13,887 nt of DNA from DASWVC01 sp036401335 (GTDB lineage Bacteria; Verrucomicrobiota; Verrucomicrobiia; Chthoniobacterales; JAFAMB01), in contig DASWVC010000409.1 of the NCBI GenBank assembly GCA_036401335.1, forward strand, positions 1-13,887, read 5' to 3'. The first letter of the stretch is position 1. Each line of letters opens with the position of its first letter. A program made the position numbers and the translations under genes. Under the pieces are notes generated by a model, which did not search any database, was not told where the DNA came from, and was given only the letters and a program-made list of their open reading frames with translations. Of this stretch, positions 5,557-13,887 are shown piece by piece.

Positions 5557-6981
5557 TCAACCGAGAACGCTCTCGGCCAGCTCTTCAGCAGGATACGTCC
5601 AGATTTCGCTCAACGTGGGGTGGTAATGCGGAATCGACGCAAGTTGTCCTGCGGTCGCCCGGAAGTACATGGCTACGGTGATCTCGTGAATCAGTTCGGA
5701 AGCCGCCGCTCCCACCACGGCCCCGCCCACAATCTCGCCTGTGCCGGCAAGGCAAAGCAGTTTCACGAAACCTTCCGGTTCACCATGCACCAAGCCTTTG
5801 CCGTGATCGCTGAACGGGTAGCAGGCAGACTTGATGGCCAGCCCCTGGCCTGCGGCTTCCCTCTCCGTCAACCCCACAAAAGCCACTTGCGGCTCGGAGA
5901 ACATGGCAAAGAGTTTCAGTCGGTAATCCATGGATTGAAGGGGCTTGCCCTGCAAGAGCCGAGCTGCGTTCTGGGCGGCCAGGACACCTTGTTCGATTGC
6001 CAGGTGCACGACCTCCCAGGTGCCAGTTACGTCCCCTGCCGCAAAAAGGGTCGGTTCCGTGGTTTGCATCGTCGGCGTAACCAGGATCGCGCCGCGCCCA
6101 TCCCGCTCCACTCCTGCTTCCGGCAACCCCAGGTGCGCAGTGGTCGGGCGGCGCCCCAGGGCATAAAACACTTCCTCGCCGGAAGCTGAGTGCGGTGCGC
6201 CTCCTTGCTCGAAGTGCACGGTCCGCTGCTGCCCTTCGCGGGCCACCCTCAACAACCTGGTGCCGCAACGGATGTCCATGCCCCGGTGGCGGTACGCTTC
6301 CGTTAACGCTTCAGCAATATCGCCATCAGCTTCCTTCAGAAGCTGCCCGCTGCGTTGGATAATGGTTACCCGGCTCCCAAAGCTTTCGTAATAGTGCGCG
6401 AATTCCAGCGCAATGGCCCCCCCGCCCAGGATCACGCAGGAAGCCGGGATCGACTCGGTATCCAGGGCGGAATCACTCGTCAGATAACCGGCTTCGACCA
6501 ACCCCGGCAAGTCGATCACGTCAATCTCGGAGCCGGTAGCAACCAGCGTCGTGCGCGCCATCAGTTCGCTCGTGTGACCAGAGAAGTCACCCATGGTCCC
6601 GAGGTGTTGGACCCGTAGCCGTTGCGCGTCGAGAAACTGGGCTTTTCCGCGGATAAACTCAAATTTTCCCCGATGAAGCTGTTCAGCCCGGTAGCCGGCA
6701 AAGCCGGCGACCAGGCGGCGCTTACGCTGGATGATCGATTCGGCGGAAAACCCAATCTTGCCGGTTCGCAAACCGAATTCATCCGCGCGACGAAGGGTGC
6801 GAAAGCGGTTGGCTGATTCCAGCAGTGCTTTACTCGGCATGCAGCCCTGCAGGATGCAGAGGCCCCCCACGTCTTTACCTCCCTCGATGCAGCAGGTTTT
6901 CAATCCGAGCCGTGCCGCCGCCGCCGCCGCTGCATAACCGGCGCTGCCGCCGCCTATCACAGCGAAGTCGTAGGATTCCAT
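5557..6981 (-). CDS. Dihydrolipoyl dehydrogenase-like FAD disulfide oxidoreductase
   Basis: A 474-residue class I pyridine nucleotide-disulfide oxidoreductase. FAD site GGGSAGY (10-16); redox-active disulfide GGLCILQGCMPSK with C42 and C47 in the normal CxxxxC spacing; NAD(P) site ILGGGAIALEFA (184-195); second FAD motif FAAGDVTG near 315; and C-terminal HPTLSE with catalytic H454 and E459. Together these show an active dithiol oxidoreductase and a complete gene. It may be the E3 component of a 2-oxoacid dehydrogenase, but the redox loop differs from the common GGTCLNVGCIPSK and no E1 or E2 gene is adjacent, so another dithiol substrate is possible. Mercuric reductase is unlikely, as the N-terminal HMA domain and the C-terminal vicinal Cys pair are absent. 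It heads the bactofilin operon. Confidence 0.9.
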   Translation of the reverse strand: MESYDFAVIGGGSAGYAAAAAAARLGLKTCCIEGGKDVGGLCILQGCMPSKALLESANRFRTLRRADEFGLRTGKIGFSAESIIQRKRRLVAGFAGYRAEQLHRGKFEFIRGKAQFLDAQRLRVQHLGTMGDFSGHTSELMARTTLVATGSEIDVIDLPGLVEAGYLTSDSALDTESIPASCVILGGGAIALEFAHYYESFGSRVTIIQRSGQLLKEADGDIAEALTEAYRHRGMDIRCGTRLLRVAREGQQRTVHFEQGGAPHSASGEEVFYALGRRPTTAHLGLPEAGVERDGRGAILVTPTMQTTEPTLFAAGDVTGTWEVVHLAIEQGVLAAQNAARLLQGKPLQSMDYRLKLFAMFSEPQVAFVGLTEREAAGQGLAIKSACYPFSDHGKGLVHGEPEGFVKLLCLAGTGEIVGGAVVGAAASELIHEITVAMYFRATAGQLASIPHYHPTLSEIWTYPAEELAESVLG

Positions 6982-6988
6982 AACCTCA

Positions 6989-6992
6989 TCCT
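6989..6992 (-). promoter_or_regulatory. Shine-Dalgarno site of flavoprotein gene
   Basis: AGGA on the minus strand, 7 bases before the ATG at 6981. It supports that start, and it is one of very few recognisable ribosome-binding sites in the window. Confidence 0.55.
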
Positions 6993-7149
6993 AGCGCAGA
7001 ACGGGCGCTTGGGAAAACGCGGGTTTCATCGTTGGTTGAACGCCGGGGGCACTCGAGCCAAGTTCCTGCGATCGTTTTCATGTAATCACGTGGCGGTGAG
7101 GCTGGCGGCCTGCCAAAACAATCCCGTTTCGAGGCTGAACTTGCAGCAT

Positions 7150-7165
7150 CCCCAACATGTTGGGG
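7150..7165. promoter_or_regulatory. Perfect 16-bp palindrome upstream of gyrB
   Basis: CCCCAACATGTTGGGG is fully self-complementary. It lies 52 bases upstream of the predicted gyrB -35 box and 168 bases from the divergent flavoprotein ATG. It could be a dimeric-repressor operator or, as RNA, a 6-bp hairpin with a CATG loop. No T-run follows on either strand, so a terminator is unlikely. The remainder of the 6993-7217 gap shows nothing else clear. Confidence 0.45.
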
Positions 7166-7217
7166 TGAAGCAGGTTAGCAAACCCTATCGCTTGTTTTTA
7201 AAGAGTGGGCACGAAAC

Positions 7218-7246
7218 TTGCCAATATGCTAAAAACAGGGTATTCT
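7218..7246 (+). promoter_or_regulatory. Predicted sigma70 promoter of gyrBA
   Basis: TTGCCA (7218-7223), a 17-base spacer and TATTCT (7241-7246). Spacing is ideal and each box matches consensus at four or more positions. Transcription would start near 7253, giving a leader of about 44 nt before the gyrB ATG. It is the best promoter-like sequence in the divergent region. Confidence 0.6.
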
Positions 7247-7296
7247 ACTCCCTCAATCTTTGAAGTCGCAGTCCCTGTCCTGGGTCTGTTCAACGT

Positions 7297-9900
7297 ATGG
7301 CTGAAATCTCGAATTACGGTGCAGCGCAGATAGATAAACTCGAGGGCCTTGAAGCGGTTCGTAAGCGGCCCGGAATGTACATTGGCGACCCGGATGAACG
7401 CGGCCTGCATCATTGTGTGTTTGAGGTGCTAGACAATTCGATTGATGAACACCTGGCCGGATTTTGCACCAAAATTGACGTTATCCTTCACATTGATGGC
7501 TCGGTCTCGATCCGGGACAATGGCCGCGGCATCCCGGTGGAGATGCACCCGAAGTTTGGCATCCCGGCCATTGAACTGGTGCTGACCAACCTGCATGCCG
7601 GGGGCAAGTTTGGCCAGGGTGCGTACAAATATTCCGGTGGGTTGCACGGCGTTGGCGCGAAATGCGTGAACGCGCTTTCCGAGTGGTTCAAAGCGGAAGT
7701 CACCCGCGATGGCAAGGTTCACCTGATTGCCTTTGCCCGTGGCAAGACAACCCGCAAGCTCGAGGTCATTGGCGAGGTGCAAAACAAACGCCTGAGCGGC
7801 ACGCTCGTCACATTTCTACCGGACCCGGAAATCTTCACGATCACCACGGAATTCAAGTTCGACATCCTGGCTAATCGCATGCGGGAACTTGCGTTTCTCA
7901 ACCGCGGCCTGGAGATCATGCTGGTCGATGAACGGGCCGACCCGGTTCGAAAAGAAGCCTATTATTACAAGGACGGGATCAAACAGTACGTCAAGGATCT
8001 TGGCGAGACCAAACAGTTGATCCACCCGGAGCCGATCGTGATCAGCGGCATGCGGGAGCTGCCGGTCGAAAGCCAGGCGGAAGCGAGCTACGTCGACGTG
8101 GTGCTCCAATACACCGACGCGTATTCCGAACAGATCCAGTGTTTTGCCAACTCAATCCCCAATGCGGATGGCGGCATGCACCTGGAAGGGTTTAAGACCG
8201 GATTGACCAGCGCCCTCAAGAATTACGCGCGGACTAGTAACCTGACAAAGGATAAAGACCCGGACCTGACGGGTGAAGACCTGCGGGAAGGCTTGGTGTG
8301 CGTTCTCAGCGTGAAGCTGACCAACCCGCGTTTCAGTTCCCAGACCAAAAGCAAGCTGGTCAACAATGAAGTTAAGCCGGTGGTGCAGTCCATTCTTTAC
8401 GAAGGGCTGAGCCGGTTTTGCGAGGAAAATCCGGGCGTCGCGAAAAAGATCATCGACAAATGCCTCATGGCCGCCCGGGCCCGGGAAGCAGCCCGGAAAG
8501 CACGGGAAGCGGTGCGCAAAACAGCCCTTACCGGCGGAGGGCTGCCGGGCAAGCTGGCCGACTGTTCGGAACGCGACCCGGCTAAAACGGAGCTGTACAT
8601 CGTGGAGGGTGATTCGGCCGGGGGATCGGCCAAACAGGGGCGTGACCGACGGTTTCAGGCGATCCTGCCGATCCGAGGCAAGCTGCTGAATGTGGAAAAG
8701 GCGCGGCTCGACAAGGTCCTGCAAAATCTGGAGATCCAGACGATGATCACGGCCATTGGCACCGGGATCGGGGACGGCGATGCCGAAGGCTCGTTCAACC
8801 TGGCCAAGCTGCGTTACGGACGAATCATCGTGATGACGGATGCCGACGTCGATGGGTCGCACATCCGAACGCTGCTGCTCACGTTTTTCTACCGGCAGAT
8901 GCCTGAACTCGTCAAACGTGGTCACATTTACATCGCCCAGCCGCCGTTGTACCAGATCAAGCGGAAGAAGCGCGAGGAGTACGTTGATGACGACGATCAG
9001 TTAAATCGCATTTTGCTGTCGTTAGGAGCCGAGGAAGTCCGGTTGCGGCACGTCAGCGATGGATCCGAGTTTTCGCGGGAGCAACTGATCGACATCCTTG
9101 ACCTGTTGGAAAAGTTGGCCCGGCTCAGTGGAGCGGTCCGTAAACACGGAGGCGAATTCGAAGATTACCTTCATCACCGCGACCCGGTCACCGGCAACTT
9201 GCCGCAATACCTGGTGAAGGTCCGGGAAGGAAATACGGAATACGTGCGCTATTTCGCCGATGAATCGGGGCTGCGCGATTTTGCCAGGGAGAATCGCGAC
9301 CTCAACCTGTACGAAGAGGAACCGGGGACGGGCTTGGACGGGGAACTGCCCGGCGGGATGCTTGCCGTGGATGGAGCGGATGGGCCGGTGCCAGGGGGAA
9401 ATGGTTCCACTCCCGTAGGGCGAGGGACCCTGGCGAATGGAAACGGCGCGTCGTCTTACTTGCGACGACGGGCTCGGCGGGTGGAACTTCATGAATCCAA
9501 CTCGATCCAGAAGACGGTTCAGGAACTCGAACGCCGCGGGTTGCAGATTGAACAATACTCGGCCGGTGAACATCCCTTTTTCGAGTTGGTCGAAGGGGAG
9601 GACGAGCGCGCTACGGTCACCCCGATCTTTTCCATCCCGAAAATCCTGGATGCCGTAAAGGAGGTTGGACGTCGCGGGGTGCAGATCAAACGCTTTAAAG
9701 GCCTTGGTGAAATGAACGCCAAAGAGCTTTTTGCAACCACCATGGACCCTGCGCACCGCAAACTGCTTCAAGTGGAGTTGAATGAAAACAACGCGTTCGA
9801 GGCGGACAAGATGTTTACCATCCTCATGGGAGATGTGGTTGAACCAAGGCGTGCGTTTATCGAGGACAACGCCCTTAACGTTCGGAACCTTGACGTTTAG
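7297..9900 (+). CDS. gyrB: DNA gyrase subunit B
   Basis: The ATPase subunit of DNA gyrase, which with GyrA adds negative supercoils. The protein has 867 residues, longer than the 804 of E. coli. GHKL ATPase domain: EVLDNSIDEHL with general base E43 and Mg ligand N47, DNGRGIP (74-80), GGLHGVGAKCVNALS (114-128). TOPRIM domain: YIVEGDSAGGSAKQG with E437 and D439, and DADVDGSH with D515, D517, D519. After QPPLY comes a long insertion (about 560-770), comparable to the one in proteobacterial GyrB, and here it includes a Gly/Pro/Asn-rich linker at about 676-720. The end (FKGLGEMNAKEL, GDVVEPRRAFIEDNAL) is canonical. E. coli K447, a quinolone-linked site, is R460 here, which is common. ATG 7297 gives the usual N-terminus; no Shine-Dalgarno is evident. 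gyrA follows after 17 bases, so the pair is an operon. Confidence 0.98.
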   Translation: MAEISNYGAAQIDKLEGLEAVRKRPGMYIGDPDERGLHHCVFEVLDNSIDEHLAGFCTKIDVILHIDGSVSIRDNGRGIPVEMHPKFGIPAIELVLTNLHAGGKFGQGAYKYSGGLHGVGAKCVNALSEWFKAEVTRDGKVHLIAFARGKTTRKLEVIGEVQNKRLSGTLVTFLPDPEIFTITTEFKFDILANRMRELAFLNRGLEIMLVDERADPVRKEAYYYKDGIKQYVKDLGETKQLIHPEPIVISGMRELPVESQAEASYVDVVLQYTDAYSEQIQCFANSIPNADGGMHLEGFKTGLTSALKNYARTSNLTKDKDPDLTGEDLREGLVCVLSVKLTNPRFSSQTKSKLVNNEVKPVVQSILYEGLSRFCEENPGVAKKIIDKCLMAARAREAARKAREAVRKTALTGGGLPGKLADCSERDPAKTELYIVEGDSAGGSAKQGRDRRFQAILPIRGKLLNVEKARLDKVLQNLEIQTMITAIGTGIGDGDAEGSFNLAKLRYGRIIVMTDADVDGSHIRTLLLTFFYRQMPELVKRGHIYIAQPPLYQIKRKKREEYVDDDDQLNRILLSLGAEEVRLRHVSDGSEFSREQLIDILDLLEKLARLSGAVRKHGGEFEDYLHHRDPVTGNLPQYLVKVREGNTEYVRYFADESGLRDFARENRDLNLYEEEPGTGLDGELPGGMLAVDGADGPVPGGNGSTPVGRGTLANGNGASSYLRRRARRVELHESNSIQKTVQELERRGLQIEQYSAGEHPFFELVEGEDERATVTPIFSIPKILDAVKEVGRRGVQIKRFKGLGEMNAKELFATTMDPAHRKLLQVELNENNAFEADKMFTILMGDVVEPRRAFIEDNALNVRNLDV

Positions 9901-9917
9901 ACCCGGATCATCATTCC

Positions 9918-12527
<2,610 letters not shown>

Positions 12528-12569
12528 CGCCGCGGTCTTTCCAAAGCGTTCCCGGCACAGCCGTTCAGC

Positions 12570-12896
12570 TCAGGTCACGCAGTCGCGCACCCAATCCAGG
12601 TATTCTGGATTTCCTCCCGTGAGGGGTGTAATGACAAACTCAGGCACTTCGTAAGGGTGAACGGCGAGAACGGCCGCACGCAGGCTTTCCACCCTTGATT
12701 CGGTGGTTTTAAGCAGAACCAGCACTTCCTCGGCCGTCTCAATTGCACCTTTCCAACGGTAGATCGAATTTACTCCACGCAGCAGGTTTCCACAGGCTGC
12801 CAACCGTTCCGCCACGGCGTGCCGGACGGTCCGTTCGGCTACAATCAGGTCGGGAAAGGTGATGTACACCAAAACCACCCCATCGTCCGCGCGCAT
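12570..12896 (-). CDS. cutA: Divalent-cation tolerance protein CutA
   Basis: A 108-residue protein of normal CutA1 length. The family pattern is clear: VLVYITFPDLIVAERTVRHAVAERLAACGNLL (8-39), IYRWKGAIETAEEVLVLLKT (45-64), HPYEVPEFVITPLTGGNPEYLDWV (80-103). CutA1 proteins form very stable ferredoxin-like trimers. The name comes from copper tolerance in E. coli, but the molecular role remains unsettled, so metal resistance should not be assumed. It starts 3 bases after the stop of the sprT-like gene and is surely in the same transcript. No Shine-Dalgarno is visible. Its stop faces the gyrA stop across 42 bases, with no strong hairpin between. Confidence 0.95.
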   Translation of the reverse strand: MRADDGVVLVYITFPDLIVAERTVRHAVAERLAACGNLLRGVNSIYRWKGAIETAEEVLVLLKTTESRVESLRAAVLAVHPYEVPEFVITPLTGGNPEYLDWVRDCVT

Positions 12897-12899
12897 GCG

Positions 12900-13349
12900 T
12901 CAGCGGAAAAAGCGGTCCAGGTTATCGTCCTCCCAACGCCGGGCGCGTTGAAAGCAGTGAAACTGGCGCTCACGCCGGTAGAATTCATCGGTATGAACCT
13001 TGCGCCGGCCGTTCTCGTCAACTTCCTCCGGCACAACCGCATGCAGCATTTCGTGGTAGATGACGTATTCAAGAAACCAGGTCGGCACGAAAGGTGCATC
13101 CAATAACGGGTGAATCCGAATCACGCGGTCTTCTTCCTGGATGGTGCCAAACACAAAATACTCCTTGGGCGGTTGCTTGCGGCGACGGCCCCAGGTGATC
13201 GCGTACCCTCGCAAAGCGTCATCGAAGTATTCGGCGTTTACTTTGTCGAAGAGCGACTTCAAATCAAAATAAGCGCCTTCGTGGGAAAGCTCCAAAGGGC
13301 ACTGCAGGGGGAGTTTCTTAACCGAGATCTTTCTCTTTCGCTTTCCCAT
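12900..13349 (-). CDS. SprT-like zinc metallopeptidase domain protein
   Basis: A 149-residue protein carrying the SprT-like fold. HEMLH (H99, E100, H103) supplies two zinc ligands and the catalytic Glu, and H119 in KVHTDEFYRRERQF is the likely third ligand. The upstream block LFDKVNAEYFDDAL...ITWGRRR and RIHPLLDAPFVPTWFLEYVIYHEMLH matches family spacing. The C-terminal zinc ribbon of E. coli SprT is absent, leaving the bare peptidase domain. The related SPRTN enzymes of eukaryotes digest DNA-protein crosslinks; whether this protein does so is unknown. The N-terminus is very basic (KRKRKISVKK), which would suit nucleic-acid contact. It is the first gene of a two-gene operon with cutA. Confidence 0.9.
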   Translation of the reverse strand: MGKRKRKISVKKLPLQCPLELSHEGAYFDLKSLFDKVNAEYFDDALRGYAITWGRRRKQPPKEYFVFGTIQEEDRVIRIHPLLDAPFVPTWFLEYVIYHEMLHAVVPEEVDENGRRKVHTDEFYRRERQFHCFQRARRWEDDNLDRFFR

Positions 13350-13364
13350 AAGAGAAGTGCACTA

Positions 13365-13392
13365 AGTGTAGGTCGCAAACGCTGAGCCGCAA
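13365..13392 (-). promoter_or_regulatory. Predicted promoter of sprT-like/cutA operon
   Basis: TTGCGG (13392-13387), a 16-base spacer and TACACT (13370-13365) on the minus strand. Start would fall near 13358, only about 9 bases before the ATG, so the mRNA may be nearly leaderless. The palindrome AGTGCACT (13356-13363) covers the predicted start. The -35 resembles the TTGCGC of the rpsL promoters. Confidence 0.35.
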
Positions 13393-13716
13393 CCGTAATT
13401 CCGTTTACAAGGTGGAAACCTCGGCTCCGGCACAACTTAAGCGTCATTGTGACTCGACCAGGCGCGGATGTTCTGATCGCGCATTCAGGAGCACTCGACA
13501 CGGTTCATACCGTGCCATTTTGACGCTTCCCCGGCTTCCTTCGGTACAGTTTCCGTTGCTTGGCGGCACCAGGCCGCACCGGCTTGGCGCTACGGGCCGA
13601 CGAAGGGACTCGCCACCCTGCCGAGTCCTTGGTCACGCACACCTGCTCAGACGACCTCGGCCTACACCCCCTTACCTTAGTGCCGTTGCCGGGACCCGGA
13701 TCGGTGTGAAGCACAT
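13393..13716. other. Hairpin-rich intergenic region
   Basis: I see no convincing coding gene here. Four strong stems stand out: GCGCG-GAT/ATCGCGC with one bulge (13462-13482), GACACGG/CCGTGCC with a 6-nt loop (13497-13516), GCGGC/GCCGC (13563-13577), and a 9-bp stem centred on GGACTCG/CGAGTCC (13604-13630). The segment may hold a structured RNA or only GC-rich leader sequence. Short frames on both strands (69 and 107 codons) have arginine-rich, non-globular products, and I left them out. Confidence 0.5.
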
Positions 13717-13744
13717 AAAAAAGGCCCGGCTCTAAGCCGGGCCT
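13717..13744 (-). terminator. Strong intrinsic terminator of right-edge gene
   Basis: A 9-bp stem AGGCCCGGC/GCCGGGCCT with a 5-nt loop, followed on the minus strand by six T's (13722-13717, the first also closing the stem). Orientation shows that a minus-strand transcript enters from the right edge and ends here. The plus-strand side lacks a T-run. Confidence 0.9.
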
Positions 13745-13771
13745 CTACTCAGCCGCTTTCCTGGTTAATTT

Positions 13772-13887
13772 CTACGGTTTTTTTGCCGGGCTTGAGGCAG
13801 GGAAACCACCTGGTTTCGTGGTCGTTGCGGGAGTGTTTGCGCCCGTTGCAGGGCCGGACGGGCGTTGGGCCAATCCCGGTGTGGCCG
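13772..13887 (-). CDS. 3' end of unidentified gene, frame uncertain
   Basis: The terminator at 13717-13744 implies a minus-strand gene whose last codons lie here. The frame ending in TAG at 13772-13774 encodes 38 residues rich in Pro, Ala, Thr and Gly (for example GPATGANTPATTTKPG, ending SSPAKKP), like the disordered tail of a larger protein. A second frame stays open to TGA at 13749-13751, ends KKTVEINQESG and has higher GC at third positions. I favour the first for its tail-like composition but cannot exclude the second. The 5' part lies outside the window and no function can be given. Confidence 0.35.
   Translation of the reverse strand, partial: ATPGLAQRPSGPATGANTPATTTKPGGFPASSPAKKP

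Noticed and set aside
5347..6189. 280-codon plus-strand frame opposite the bactofilin and flavoprotein genes
   Set aside because: It is antisense to two genes with clear domains and intact catalytic motifs.
8152..8925. Long minus-strand frames opposite gyrB, also 9022-9771
   Set aside because: They are shadows of the gyrB coding pattern and show no recognisable domain or start signal.
13520..13560. Possible SRP RNA core (CCGAAGGAAGC on the minus strand)
   Set aside because: The GGAA tetraloop setting and the AGCA element opposite it are missing, so the match is too weak.
13505..13714. 69-codon minus-strand frame with a basic C-terminus
   Set aside because: It starts at a GTG next to the terminator, its product has no domain, and the region is better described by its hairpins. 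It remains a low possibility.

Overview
The window looks like ordinary chromosomal housekeeping DNA from a GC-rich bacterium. The mix of genes suggests Verrucomicrobiota or a neighbour in the PVC group: a DUF5069 protein, a zinc-ribbon bactofilin next to a plain bactofilin, and almost no Shine-Dalgarno sites. That placement is inferred from gene content; no rRNA is present to confirm it. I see no IS element, prophage, CRISPR array, tRNA or defence cassette.

Layout from left to right. The first 318 bases are the 5' part of rpsL (ribosomal protein S12) on the minus strand, running off the left edge. Its leader (about 319-436) has a good promoter followed at once by a terminator-like hairpin with six U's, and then a second hairpin near the start codon, so the str operon may be attenuated. 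A plus-strand tandem ACT-domain gene follows at 744-1157. The RNase P RNA gene rnpB lies on the minus strand at about 1265-1675, and its upstream region is shared with divergent cysK (1799-2773). A membrane-anchored TPR-like protein (2804-3544) follows cysK closely on the same strand.

A 121-base convergent gap bounded by an inverted repeat separates this from a four-gene minus-strand operon (5'-3': lipoamide dehydrogenase-like flavoprotein, bactofilin, zinc-ribbon bactofilin, DUF5069 protein; 6981 down to 3666). A 315-base divergent region with a perfect 16-bp palindrome and a sigma70-type promoter leads into gyrB-gyrA on the plus strand (7297-12527). These encode both subunits of DNA gyrase. 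GyrA carries Met and Pro at the two main quinolone-contact positions, and GyrB has a glycine-rich linker of about 45 residues inside its TOPRIM insertion.

Convergent to gyrA is a minus-strand pair, sprT-like metallopeptidase then cutA (13349 down to 12570). Upstream of it lies a hairpin-rich stretch of about 330 bases without a convincing gene, then a strong minus-strand terminator (13717-13744) that ends a gene entering from the right edge.

The most useful leads are regulatory (rpsL leader, gyrB palindrome, hairpin-rich segment at 13462-13630) and structural (bactofilin operon, GyrA and GyrB variants). I did not find a convincing new multi-gene system.
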